Assembly: GCA_033852095.1 (NCBI GenBank)
Contig: JAWSVD010000048.1
Location: 6,934-70,933, forward strand
Direction of reading: 5' to 3'
Length of the DNA stretch: 64,000 bases
Source of the DNA: CALCKW01 sp033852095
Lineage (GTDB): Bacteria > Pseudomonadota > Gammaproteobacteria > CALCKW01
Shown here piece by piece: positions 17,463 through 26,380 of this stretch. The notes beneath the pieces are model-generated. The model saw nothing but the letters and a program-made list of their open reading frames with translations, had not been told where the DNA came from and did no database searches. The position numbers and the translations under genes are program-made. Each line of letters opens with the position of its first letter. Position 1 is the stretch's first letter.

Positions 17463-18611
17463 GTGGCGAGTAGCGGTGATAAATTGAAAACTCAAGAACG
17501 ACGCTTTCCCTGCGGTCAATGCGGGGCGGTGTTGCGCTTTGCCGTGGGCCAGCAAAGCCTCGCCTGCGGCTATTGTGGGCATCAACAAGAGATCGAGGCC
17601 TCCGAAGAGGCGATCGTCGAGCACAGCTTGCAAGAGGCACTGCGCGCCCTAGAGCAGCCGCAGCCAGACACCCCGGAGGTGCCGCACATCGGCTGTGATA
17701 GCTGCGGTGCGCATTTCCGCTACGACGCCGAACAGCGCGCTGGCGAGTGCCCCTTTTGCAGTGCGCCGGTGGTCTTGCGCGACGGTGATCAGGTGCAGTT
17801 CAGGGCCGAGTCGCTGTTGCCCTTTGCGGTGACAGAAGATCAGGCGCGGCAGGCCTACCGCAAGTGGTTGTCTGGCCTGTGGTTTGCGCCGAGCAAGCTC
17901 AAGCGCTACGCCGAGCCCGATCAGTCGCTGAACGGCGTCTATCTGCCCTACTGGACCTACGACAGCGACACCCAGAGCCGTTACCAAGGCGAGCGCGGCG
18001 ACACCTATTACGTCACCGAGTGGGTGACCGTGGTGCAAAACGGGCGGCGAACTCGGCGTCAGCAGCAGGTGCCGAAGGTGCGCTGGCGCCGGGTGTCGGG
18101 GCAGGTGACGCGGCATTTTGACGACGTGCTGATCGGCGCTTCTGAGACACTGCCGCGGCAGATCACAGATCGCCTGCACCCCTGGGATTTGCAGGCGCTG
18201 GTGCCCTACGACGATTCTTACCTCAGCGGCATGCGCAGTGAGGTGTACCAGGTGTCTCTGGACGACGGCTTCGAGCGAGCCCGCACGGTGATGGCGGGCA
18301 CCATCAAAGTGGATGTGCGCAGTGATATCGGCGGTGATTTTCAGCGGGTACACAAGGTGCGCACCCAGCACAGTGGCACTACTTTTAAACACATCTTGCT
18401 GCCGCTGTGGACGGCCGCCTTTAGATTTGGCGGCAAACACTACCGCTTCGTGGTGAACGGCCGCAGCGGCAAGGTCATGGGCGAACGGCCCTACAGCAAA
18501 GTGAAAATCGCACTGGCGGTGCTTGGCGCATTGCTGGCGGCATCCGCGTTTTTGTTGTTGGCGGCAGAAAGTGGTTCGGTGTCGACGCTGCAGGGGCAGT
18601 TGCTCAGGTAG
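17463..18611 (+). CDS. Double zinc-ribbon membrane protein (YdjG-like)
   Basis: 382 aa from GTG 17463. Two zinc ribbons are visible: Cys17/20 with Cys35/38, and Cys78/81 with Cys96/99. A beta-rich central domain follows with LPFAVTEDQARQAYRKWL and YLPYWTYDSDTQSRYQGERG, a pattern of 'TFIIB-type zinc-ribbon' proteins, often mis-annotated as helicase PriA-like. One transmembrane helix lies at about 350-372 (KIALAVLGALLAASAFLLL), so the bulk is cytoplasmic with a short outer tail. It probably pairs with the SPFH protein, as YdjG does with YdjI. Last gene of the cluster. Confidence 0.8.
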   Translation: MASSGDKLKTQERRFPCGQCGAVLRFAVGQQSLACGYCGHQQEIEASEEAIVEHSLQEALRALEQPQPDTPEVPHIGCDSCGAHFRYDAEQRAGECPFCSAPVVLRDGDQVQFRAESLLPFAVTEDQARQAYRKWLSGLWFAPSKLKRYAEPDQSLNGVYLPYWTYDSDTQSRYQGERGDTYYVTEWVTVVQNGRRTRRQQQVPKVRWRRVSGQVTRHFDDVLIGASETLPRQITDRLHPWDLQALVPYDDSYLSGMRSEVYQVSLDDGFERARTVMAGTIKVDVRSDIGGDFQRVHKVRTQHSGTTFKHILLPLWTAAFRFGGKHYRFVVNGRSGKVMGERPYSKVKIALAVLGALLAASAFLLLAAESGSVSTLQGQLLR

Positions 18612-18783
18612 CTGGGTTAGCATCGACGGTCCCCGCGAGCCATCAACGGCGTTTCCCGCGCTGATGTGCCTTTTGATAAATGCTGCTCTTAGAAGCTGCG
18701 CGCCGTGCCTATTCGGTTTATTCTAGCGTTCAGGACAATCCCTGTGATCCGCAGATTTTCCCTCTTGAGTAAGGCTGGCACCC

Positions 18784-20103
18784 ATGTTTGACCACAATCA
18801 TAAGTTTAAAGACGACGACACCGGTTGGCGCGAGTTGACGGCGGCACGTGAGCCGCGGCCCGCGCTGGCGGCGGATCGCAGCGCGCGTTTTGTGATCGTG
18901 GGGGCGGGGTTTACAGGGCTGGCAGCGGCGCGAGAGCTGGCGCTCTTGTGCCCGGATGACGAGGTACTGCTGTTGGACGCGCGCACGCTCTCTGCCGGTG
19001 CCTCAGGTCGTAACGCGGGCTACGCAGTGGGCCTTTCTCAGTTCGGCGGTGCAGTGACTCCCGATCGCTTTGATGAATGCCGGCGCATCAATCGCATCAA
19101 CCACGAGGGCTTGGCGCTGTTGCGCACAGCGGCAGCACCGGACGAGGCGCACGATTGGTGGCAGCAGCGCGGGTATTATTATTTGGCCGCCGATAAACCC
19201 TCCAGTTGCGAGGCCGTGCACTTCGCCGCCAATTTGCGCGAATTCGAGCAGCCACACCGCGAGTTGGACGTTGAACAGATTCACGCGGAGCTGGGCACGC
19301 GACACTACAGCAGGGGCGTGCACGTGCCGCTGGGTGCGCTGGTACAGCCAGCGGAGCTGTTGTACCGATTGGCAGAGCGGCTGCCGAGCAATGTGACACT
19401 GTGCGAGAACACGGCGGTGAGCAAGCTAGAGGAGGGAGCGCAGGGCCCGTGTTTAGAGCTGGCCACAGGTGCCCGCGTGCAGGCGCAGCAAGTGGTGTTG
19501 GCGTGTAATTATGAGACCCCTGGGTTGGGCCACCTGCGCAATCGTATCGCAGCCACCACCCTGAGCGGCAGTTTCACTCGGCCGCTCTCTGATGATGAGC
19601 TGGCAAGCATGGGCACGCAGCGGAGCTGGGGCGTGTTGGGCTTGCACGGGGCGGGGGCCACGGTTCGCTTAACCAAAGACCGCCGGCTGATGTTGCGCAA
19701 TTGCGTGAGCTTCACCGACGGCCAGCTGCTGTCTGCCGAGCGCCTGGCCAAGGACATTCCCTGGCACCGCGAGCGCATGCTCAAGCGTTTTCCGCAGTTG
19801 GAGTCCGTCCCCATCGAGCACAGCTGGAGCGGTTGCGAGGGCGTCAGCGCCAATTTGACCAGTTTTTTCGGTCAGCTTGCGCCGGCCGTATTTGCAGCTG
19901 CAGGGTACAATGGCTCTGGTTTGAGCCGCGGCACGGCGCTGGGCACGGCGCTGGCGCGTCTGATGCTGGGCGGGCAGGATCAGTTGATCAGCGATGCTTC
20001 AGGCTTTGCCAAGGCGCAGTGGCTGCCACCGCGGCCGCTGCTGGATTTGGGGGCCGCCTGGTCTATTCACCGGCGCTTTGCCGGCGTGGGCGAGGATGTG
20101 TAA
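18784..20103 (+). CDS. DadA/PuuB-like FAD-dependent oxidoreductase
   Basis: 439 aa. The N-terminal Rossmann motif VIVGAGFTGLAAARELALL (about residues 38-56) binds FAD, and GASGRNAGYAVGLSQFGG is the DAO-family signature after it. The pattern resembles gamma-glutamylputrescine oxidase (PuuB/OrdL) and other amine oxidases that yield aldehyde, ammonia and peroxide. The C-terminus carries GYNGSGLSRGTALG, the usual flavin-contact glycine motif. The substrate cannot be read from the sequence. It sits next to an ElyC-like gene and 2 kb from the MttB-family gene. Confidence 0.82.
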   Translation: MFDHNHKFKDDDTGWRELTAAREPRPALAADRSARFVIVGAGFTGLAAARELALLCPDDEVLLLDARTLSAGASGRNAGYAVGLSQFGGAVTPDRFDECRRINRINHEGLALLRTAAAPDEAHDWWQQRGYYYLAADKPSSCEAVHFAANLREFEQPHRELDVEQIHAELGTRHYSRGVHVPLGALVQPAELLYRLAERLPSNVTLCENTAVSKLEEGAQGPCLELATGARVQAQQVVLACNYETPGLGHLRNRIAATTLSGSFTRPLSDDELASMGTQRSWGVLGLHGAGATVRLTKDRRLMLRNCVSFTDGQLLSAERLAKDIPWHRERMLKRFPQLESVPIEHSWSGCEGVSANLTSFFGQLAPAVFAAAGYNGSGLSRGTALGTALARLMLGGQDQLISDASGFAKAQWLPPRPLLDLGAAWSIHRRFAGVGEDV

Positions 20104-20145
20104 AGAGGGCGGGAGCCGTGCTTGCGGTATTCGGTGGTGAAATGC

Positions 20146-20889
20146 TCAGCTGTTGCGAAGGTCTGAGATCCAGTACCAGAGCATACCGACGTATTCGTGC
20201 AGCGCGCGGTCCGCGTTGTGCAGGTAGTAGGCGCTGAAACGCCACCAGGGCGCGGGCAGGACAAGGTAATCCGTGGGCGCGGCAACGGCGCGGACGCCCT
20301 GGCGTTTGAACAGGCTGATGGCCCGCGGCATGTGCGTCGCCGACGTGACCACCACCATCCGGCCTTTGTGCGCCAGAGCACGCATCAGGCCCGCTTCTTC
20401 GGCGGTGTCTTTGCCGTCTTGCAGCAAGACTATGTTCTCATCCGGCACGCCCAATTGCCTGGCAGCGCGCGCCATGGCCTCGGCGTGGGTGTAGCTGTTG
20501 TCGCCCATCATGTAGCCGCCGCTCAGCACCAACTTGGCATCAGGGGCCAGGTGCCACAGCCGCACCGCTTCGGATAGACGCGACAGCGCGCCCGCCATCA
20601 ACACGCTGTTGGGTGCGCGCTGCGGTGCAGCGTTGTGGCCGTAACCCAGCACGGCGATGGCGCGGGTACTGGATGGCGGCTGCGCCAGTGGCGCGTATAG
20701 CCCTTCCAGCGAGCCCACAAAGGCATTGCTCAGTGGCGGTGAGCTGAGGGCCAGAATCGACAGGGCGATCAGGGCGACAAAGCCGCGCATGCGTTTGAGC
20801 GCCATGCTGCACAGCAACAACAACAGCGGGATGCCGGGAATAAATTGCACCAGATTGGAGATAATCTTCTTGAGGATGAAGGGGTCCAT
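20146..20889 (-). CDS. ElyC/YdcF-family (DUF218) membrane protein
   Basis: 247 aa. Two N-terminal transmembrane helices (about 15-32 and 36-58) precede a DUF218 domain. Motifs are AIAVLGYGHN, LVLSGGYMMGDNSYTHAEAMA, LLQDGKDTAEEA and VVVTSATHMPRA, matching the ElyC branch that affects undecaprenyl-phosphate/peptidoglycan lipid carrier metabolism in E. coli. Convergent with the FAD oxidase gene. Confidence 0.85.
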   Translation of the reverse strand: MDPFILKKIISNLVQFIPGIPLLLLLCSMALKRMRGFVALIALSILALSSPPLSNAFVGSLEGLYAPLAQPPSSTRAIAVLGYGHNAAPQRAPNSVLMAGALSRLSEAVRLWHLAPDAKLVLSGGYMMGDNSYTHAEAMARAARQLGVPDENIVLLQDGKDTAEEAGLMRALAHKGRMVVVTSATHMPRAISLFKRQGVRAVAAPTDYLVLPAPWWRFSAYYLHNADRALHEYVGMLWYWISDLRNS

Positions 20890-20967
20890 GTGTGGCGAGC
20901 TTGTCCTGTGTTGGTGGGCGGGCGTCAGTGGGGCGGATCATCGAGTCCGCCTTGTGGCACAGTGTTT

Positions 20968-21921
20968 TCAGCTCTGTCGCGGCAACACGGCATCAAGGTG
21001 CTTGAAGCGTGATTGTAGTTCCGGCAGCAGCTCTTTGTGTATCAAATCTCGGGCCACGCTGACGCTGCGCTGCGCCAACTTATCCAATTCCCCGGTGTGG
21101 CTGAGCAGCGCGAGCTCGCGGTGAAAGGTGGCGCCGGGCAGTGGCAGCAGCTGGATCTTGTGCAGTTCGCCACGGGCCTGCAGTGCACAGAGCGGGGTGG
21201 TCAGGCCCCAGCCCAGACCCGCGCCGATCATCGCCAGCTGCGCCGGCGCTGTGTCCAGCTCAAGGTGCAGCGGAGCGGTGATGCCCTGGGATTCGATGTA
21301 TTGCTCCACCTGTTGGCCGATGCGCGAGCGCTGCGAGTAGCGCACCAGGGGCAGCCGGGCGGCGATGTCCGTGAGTGATTGCCGTGGCCCGCTGTCCGCT
21401 AGCGGCAGTGCCAGCAGGTAGGGTTCGCGCACGATGAGTTGCGAGCGGTGGCGGCTTTGCTCGCCGTGGTCGCCGACGATGAAATCCACCTCGTGCTCAT
21501 TCAGCGCCTGCAGGTGCGCTGGCGCCAAGCCGGACCAGACGCGCCAGTGTTGCGCCTCGTCTTGCAGTGCCACTACCAGCGCCGGCCCGACCACCGCGGC
21601 GAAGCTGTCTACCATGGCGATGCGCAAGGTGCTGAGCCCTAGACCCGCGCCGGCGCGGGTCTGCTGCAGCGCCTGCATCGATTGTTCGAGCAGCTTGCCC
21701 GCGCGCAGTTGCAAGGCCTTGCCTGCCGATGTCAGCGCGGGCGGGCGCACGCTGCGGTCAAACAGTGCCAGCCCGAGGGTATTCTCCAGTTGCGAGACGG
21801 TTTGCGAGACCGTCGACTGCGACAGCTGCAGCTGACTGGCCGCCAGCGTCATGTTGCGCACGCGTGCAACCGTGCAAAAAACTTCCAAAGTGCGTAAATC
21901 AAAACCTTGCGGGATTCTCAT
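20968..21921 (-). CDS. LysR-family transcriptional regulator
   Basis: 317 aa from ATG 21921. The winged helix lies at the N-terminus (LRTLEVFCTVARVRNMTLAASQLQLSQSTVSQTVSQLE), followed by a periplasmic-binding-protein-like effector domain. Longer in-frame starts up to 22053 would overlap the divergent methyltransferase gene and are rejected. Divergent transcription from the MttB-family gene with about 150 bases between starts is the standard LysR arrangement, so it most likely controls that gene; the inducer is unknown. Confidence 0.88.
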   Translation of the reverse strand: MRIPQGFDLRTLEVFCTVARVRNMTLAASQLQLSQSTVSQTVSQLENTLGLALFDRSVRPPALTSAGKALQLRAGKLLEQSMQALQQTRAGAGLGLSTLRIAMVDSFAAVVGPALVVALQDEAQHWRVWSGLAPAHLQALNEHEVDFIVGDHGEQSRHRSQLIVREPYLLALPLADSGPRQSLTDIAARLPLVRYSQRSRIGQQVEQYIESQGITAPLHLELDTAPAQLAMIGAGLGWGLTTPLCALQARGELHKIQLLPLPGATFHRELALLSHTGELDKLAQRSVSVARDLIHKELLPELQSRFKHLDAVLPRQS

Positions 21922-22073
21922 GGCGGAGCTCGAGTCGGTTTGCGGCAGGGGGCAGTCGCTCAGAGCTAACTGCTGCACGGCGACGCTGCGCATACTGCCA
22001 TTTCCAGTGCTGGCGTCGTGTTGCCCACTGTTGAAGCGTAGTGAATAGTACAACAGAAGCCCGAGGGATCCCC

Positions 22074-23633
22074 ATGACCACTGAATCAGCTACAAAACGT
22101 CGCCGCGGCGGCGGCCGTGCAGACCGCCGGGCTCGCCAGGCCAACACCGCGCCCGCACCTGCCTACATCACGCGCAAGGTGCCTGTCTACGAGATCCTCG
22201 ACGACGAAGGCCTGACCATCATCGAAGAGGCCGCGGAGAACCTGCTCGAAGAGATTGGCATAGAGTTCAGGGACTACCCGCTGGCGCTGGAGCTGTTTCG
22301 CGAGGCGGGAGCCCAGGTCGACGGCGAACGGGTGCGCTTCCCGCGGGGTATGTGCCGCAAAATCATTCAGGACAGCGCGCCGAGCATCTTCACCCAGCAT
22401 GCGCGCAACCCCGCCAAGAGCGTGCAGATTGGCGGCAAGGCAACGGTGCTCGTGCCTGCTTACGGCCCCCCATTTGTCTACGACATGGAAGGTGGCCGAC
22501 GTTACGGCACCATCGAAGATTTCCAGAACTTCGTCAAGCTGGCCTATCTCTCGCCCGCCATTCACCACAGCGGTGGTACCGTCTGTGAGCCAGTTGACCT
22601 GCCGGTCAACAAGCGCCATTTCGACATGGTTTACAGCCACATGAAGTACTCAGATATGTGCTTCATGGGCTCGGTCACCGCGGCCGAGCGGGCGCAGGAC
22701 ACGGTCGACATGGCGAAAATTCTCTTCGGTGATAACTTCATCGACCCTGAGACCGGCGTCGAGCGCTGCGTGGTGATCAATTTGATCAACGCCAACTCCC
22801 CCTTGGTGTTTGACGACACCATGCTGGGGGCGGCCAAGATCTACGCCGAGAACAACCAAGCTTGTGTGGTCTCGCCTTTTATCCTTTCCGGCGCCATGTC
22901 GCCGGTGAGCGTCGCCGGTACCTCGGCGCAGATACTCGCCGAAGCAATGGCGGGCATGGCCTTTTGCCAGTTGGTGCGCGCCGGTGCACCGGTGGTCTTT
23001 GGAACCTTTGCCAGTGCGGTGTCTATGCAATCAGGTGCGCCCACCTTCGGCGTGCCGGAGCCCAGCCAAGTCATGTACATCTGTGCCGCCTTGGCGCGCC
23101 GCTTGGGCGTGCCCTTTCGCTCCGGCGGTGGTTTGAACGCCTCTAAAGTCGCTGATGCGCAGGCGGGCTACGAGGCCGCCAATACGCTGCAGACCGCGAT
23201 GTTGTCGGGGGTCAATTTCATGCTGCACACCGCCGGTTGGCTCGAGGGCGGGCTGGTGATGGGCTACGAGAAATTTGTGCTCGACGCCGATCAGGCCGGC
23301 ATGGTGCAGAAATTTCTGGGCGGCGTGGATCTCTCTGAGCAGGGCATCGCACTGGATGCACACCGCGAAGTCGGGCCGGGCAACCATTTTCTGGGTTGCG
23401 CGCACACCCAGGCGAATTTTCAGGACGCGTTTTATATCTCTAAATTGGCCGACAACAACAGCTTTGAACAGTGGCAGTCCGAGGGCTCGCAGGACGCCAT
23501 GCAGCGGGCCAATACGCGCTGGAAGTCGATGTTGGCGGAGTACAAAGCACCCGAACTGGACCCGGAAATTGACGCGGCTTTGCTGGCCTTTATCGCCGAG
23601 CGAAAGGCCAGTTTTCCCGATGCAAATTATTGA
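22074..23633 (+). CDS. MttB-family (trimethylamine methyltransferase-like) protein, non-pyrrolysine
   Basis: 519 aa. The family fold is recognisable by RKVPVYEILDDEGLTIIEEAAENLLEEIG, GGTVCEPVDLP, GAPVVFGTFASAVSMQSGAPTFG and FRSGGGLNASKVADAQAGYEA. In methanogens MttB uses pyrrolysine (in-frame TAG); this frame has none, so it belongs to the large non-Pyl group, some of which demethylate glycine betaine, proline betaine or carnitine to a corrinoid protein. The first ~35 residues are basic and Arg-rich. No corrinoid protein or corrinoid:THF methyltransferase is encoded in the window. ATG 22074 is preferred to 22041. Confidence 0.88.
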   Translation: MTTESATKRRRGGGRADRRARQANTAPAPAYITRKVPVYEILDDEGLTIIEEAAENLLEEIGIEFRDYPLALELFREAGAQVDGERVRFPRGMCRKIIQDSAPSIFTQHARNPAKSVQIGGKATVLVPAYGPPFVYDMEGGRRYGTIEDFQNFVKLAYLSPAIHHSGGTVCEPVDLPVNKRHFDMVYSHMKYSDMCFMGSVTAAERAQDTVDMAKILFGDNFIDPETGVERCVVINLINANSPLVFDDTMLGAAKIYAENNQACVVSPFILSGAMSPVSVAGTSAQILAEAMAGMAFCQLVRAGAPVVFGTFASAVSMQSGAPTFGVPEPSQVMYICAALARRLGVPFRSGGGLNASKVADAQAGYEAANTLQTAMLSGVNFMLHTAGWLEGGLVMGYEKFVLDADQAGMVQKFLGGVDLSEQGIALDAHREVGPGNHFLGCAHTQANFQDAFYISKLADNNSFEQWQSEGSQDAMQRANTRWKSMLAEYKAPELDPEIDAALLAFIAERKASFPDANY

Positions 23634-23814
23634 TGCATAAGGGCCTAAATTAGCGCTGAGAAGACTTGCTAAAACCCGCGTTATGCTGCCTAATCGCAGT
23701 GCAGTATTGCGCTGGATTTGAACAAAATACGGGCCGAGCACGGAGCAGCAGAGCTACACCACCAACAGTTGATGCAAAGCGAATTTTCGCTATGGTTGCA
23801 CCGGAGAAAATGCC

Positions 23815-24834
23815 TTGAATATCACAGATGCGAATCCCAGAGCCGTGCTGCGAGTGGGCTTTTTCCTGTTGCCCGAATTCACCTTTATGTCCTTGTCAGT
23901 CGCCCTGGATACACTGCGGGCGGCCAATCGTACAGCCGGTTCAACGCTCTACCAGTGGTACATGGTCTCTTCGGATGGCGCGCCGGTATTGTCCAGTGCA
24001 GAGGTGGAGGTAAAAGTCTCGCACAGCACGGCCAATTTGCCCTCTCTGGACGTGCTCTATGTGTGTGGCGGAGAGGACATCCAGCGCTCCGTCAACAACC
24101 TCACCCTGGGGTGGCTGCGCAAGATGTCCGAGCGCAAGATGATCCTCGGTGGCATATGCACAGGTTCCTACTTGCTGGCGCGCGCCGGCCTGCTCAACGG
24201 CTATCGCTGCACCATCCACTGGGAGAACATGGCGAGTGTGCGCGAAGAATTCCCCGCGCTTGTCTTGTCGGGTTCAGTGTACGAGATAGACCGCGACCGA
24301 CACACCTGTGCGGGCGGTGTGGCGCCGCTGGATATGATGCTGCACCTGGTGCGGGAGCGACACGGGGCAGAGTTGGCAAACAATCTCTCTGATCTGTTGA
24401 TCTGCGATCGCGTGCGGGAGAACCAAGACCGCCAGCGCATGCCCTTAAAACACCGCATCGGCAATTCGCAACCGCGGCTCACCGAAGCGGTCTCCTTGAT
24501 GGAGGCGAACATCGAAGAGCCGATGACCCTCAGCGAGCTCGCCTATCACATTGGCTTGTCGCGCCGGCAGTTGGAGCGCCTGTTTAAGAAGTACTTGGGC
24601 TGTGTGCCGACACGCTATTATTTGGAGCTGCGACTGGAGCGGGCGCGGCAGCTGCTGTTGCAGACCAGTATGCCGGTGGTGGACATCGCGCTCGCCTGTG
24701 GTTTTATCTCCGCCCCGCATTTCTCCAAGTGCTACCGCGATGTTTACGGCTTGCCACCGCGGGACGAGCGCCGCCGCGCGGCGGGCATGAGCATCGCGAG
24801 CAGCGGTGAGAGCAAGAACAAACACCCCGTTTGA
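23815..24834 (+). CDS. GlxA-family AraC-type regulator (GbdR-like)
   Basis: 339 aa. An N-terminal DJ-1/PfpI-like amidotransferase fold (residues about 12-190: VGFFLLPEFTFMSLSVALDTLRAAN, GGICTGSYLLARAGLL) is followed by an AraC double helix-turn-helix (about 230-315: MTLSELAYHIGLSRRQLERLFKKYLG). This layout is that of GbdR/CdhR, activators of glycine betaine and carnitine catabolism in Pseudomonas. TTG 23815 is chosen because GGAG sits eight bases upstream and no suitable ATG exists. It follows the MttB-family gene and may sense a methylated amine or its product. Confidence 0.87.
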   Translation: MNITDANPRAVLRVGFFLLPEFTFMSLSVALDTLRAANRTAGSTLYQWYMVSSDGAPVLSSAEVEVKVSHSTANLPSLDVLYVCGGEDIQRSVNNLTLGWLRKMSERKMILGGICTGSYLLARAGLLNGYRCTIHWENMASVREEFPALVLSGSVYEIDRDRHTCAGGVAPLDMMLHLVRERHGAELANNLSDLLICDRVRENQDRQRMPLKHRIGNSQPRLTEAVSLMEANIEEPMTLSELAYHIGLSRRQLERLFKKYLGCVPTRYYLELRLERARQLLLQTSMPVVDIALACGFISAPHFSKCYRDVYGLPPRDERRRAAGMSIASSGESKNKHPV

Positions 24835-24852
24835 TCGCATGGGGGCGGATGT

Positions 24853-26265
24853 TTAGTCGGGAAATATCGCGCCCGGATTGAACACGTTGTTCGGGTCTAG
24901 GCTCTTTTTGATGCAGCCCATCACCGCCAAACGAGTGGCATCGCCGTAGCGTTGCAGCTCGTTGATCTTATCTCGGCCCACGCCGTGCTCGGCGCTGAAA
25001 ACCCCGCCCAGCTGATCGACCAGATCGTAGATGTCCTGGCGCAGCGTGGCGCCCATGTTCCGGTAACTTTCCCGCTTTGACCCAATGGCCGGGAATACAT
25101 TGAAGTGCAGGTTGCCATCCCCCACGTGACCGAAGCAGTTGATGCGCAGTGCCGGGTCCAGGGCTTGTATTTTAGCGGTGGCGCGGTCGATGAAGGTGCT
25201 CAGGGCGCTCAGCGGCACGCTGATATCACAACTCACAATTGCACCCACCTGGGCGTTGCCGAGCGGGATATGCTCGCGCAAATCCCACAGCTGCTGGCGC
25301 TGTTGCGCACTCTGGCAAATGATCGCATCGAGAATCAGCTCCTGCACCAGGGCGTCTCCCAGTACTTCTTCGGTCAGGCCCTGCAGCGGGATTTTTGCGC
25401 CGCCGCTCATCTCGATCAATACAGACCAGGGGGGCGGTGGTGTGATGGCTTGTTTTAATTGCGGGAAGTGCTCGGCGAGAAAAGACAAGCCCTGACCCGA
25501 GATCAACTCAAAGGCGGTGATGAATTCGCCCAGCTCACTCTGCAGCAGACTCAACAGCTGCAGCGCCTTCTCCGGGCTGCTGATCGGGCAGAGTGCCGTG
25601 GCATTTTGCTGCGCCGCTGGGTAGAGCTTCAGGGAAGCCGCGGTGATCAGTCCGAGTGTGCCCTCGGAGCCGATGAGCAGGTTTTTGATGTCGTAACCTG
25701 TGTTGTTTTTACGCAGCGGGGAGAGCCCGTGCATGATGTCCCCATTGGGCATGATGGCCTCGATGCCGAGCACCAGATCGCGGGTATTGCCGTAGCGCAG
25801 CACCTGCACGCCGCCGGCGTTGGTGGCCAAATTGCCGCCAATAGTACAGCTGCCTTCGGCGGCGAGGCTGAGCGGGAAGAGCATGTTCTGCTCCGCGGCG
25901 GCGGCCTGCACTGTGGCCAGTACCGCGCCCGCCTCAGCGACGATGTTGCGGTCCTGGGTGCTGATCTGGCGGATGCGGTTCATGCGTTCAGTGGAGAACA
26001 GAATGCTGGCTCTGTCCCCCAGCCCCAGGTGCCCGGCCACCAGGCCAGTGCCGCCCCCGAGCGGAATCGTGGCCAGGCCCGCGTCTGAGCAGCGGGCGAT
26101 CAGCTTGGCGCCGGTGGCCGTGTCGGCGGGGCGCAGCACGTGTTGGCTGTTGCCGGTGTAGCGCTTGCGCGCATCGCTGACATCGCCGGGGCTGGCGGCG
26201 CGAAAGCCGTTTTTTCCTGCTAGGTTTTTCAGGTCTTCTAAAACTTGGCTGGGGATCGTTTTCAC
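24853..26265 (-). CDS. GlcD-like FAD-linked D-2-hydroxyacid dehydrogenase
   Basis: 470 aa. FAD_binding_4 domain: IPLGGGTGLVAGHLG, TIGGNLATNAGGVQVLRYGNTRDLVLG and GSEGTLGLITAA. The FAD-oxidase C domain has CFGHVGDGNLHFNVFP, SAEHGVGRDKINEL and NPGAIFPD at the end. This pattern fits D-lactate/D-2-hydroxyglutarate dehydrogenases that pass electrons to the chain or ETF. The substrate is undetermined. A D-2-hydroxyglutarate role would fit the neighbouring glutarate genes, but this is only an inference. Convergent with the GbdR-like gene. Confidence 0.87.
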   Translation of the reverse strand: MKTIPSQVLEDLKNLAGKNGFRAASPGDVSDARKRYTGNSQHVLRPADTATGAKLIARCSDAGLATIPLGGGTGLVAGHLGLGDRASILFSTERMNRIRQISTQDRNIVAEAGAVLATVQAAAAEQNMLFPLSLAAEGSCTIGGNLATNAGGVQVLRYGNTRDLVLGIEAIMPNGDIMHGLSPLRKNNTGYDIKNLLIGSEGTLGLITAASLKLYPAAQQNATALCPISSPEKALQLLSLLQSELGEFITAFELISGQGLSFLAEHFPQLKQAITPPPPWSVLIEMSGGAKIPLQGLTEEVLGDALVQELILDAIICQSAQQRQQLWDLREHIPLGNAQVGAIVSCDISVPLSALSTFIDRATAKIQALDPALRINCFGHVGDGNLHFNVFPAIGSKRESYRNMGATLRQDIYDLVDQLGGVFSAEHGVGRDKINELQRYGDATRLAVMGCIKKSLDPNNVFNPGAIFPD

Positions 26266-26340
26266 GCTGGGCTCTCTGCAGTGGGCATGTGCGCTATCTT
26301 AGGGTTTGATGGGGCTCTTGTCCCGTGGATTTCGTGGCCA

Positions 26341-26379
26341 GGGAGATAGGGCTAGGGAGATAGGGTGGGGAGATACAGG
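26341..26379. repeat. 14-bp imperfect tandem repeat, about 2.8 copies
   Basis: Three units in a row: GGGAGATAGGGCTA, GGGAGATAGGGTGG and GGAGATACAGG. They lie between the GlcD-like gene start and the gcdR stop. No function can be assigned. Confidence 0.8.
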
Positions 26380-26380
26380 C

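Noticed and set aside
17649..18623. Minus-strand open frame of 324 codons over the zinc-ribbon gene
   Set aside because: Antisense shadow with biased composition; the plus strand has clear CxxC ribbons and a membrane helix.
22074..23633. Pyrrolysine-containing MttB
   Set aside because: The frame is uninterrupted with no in-frame TAG, so it is the non-Pyl type.
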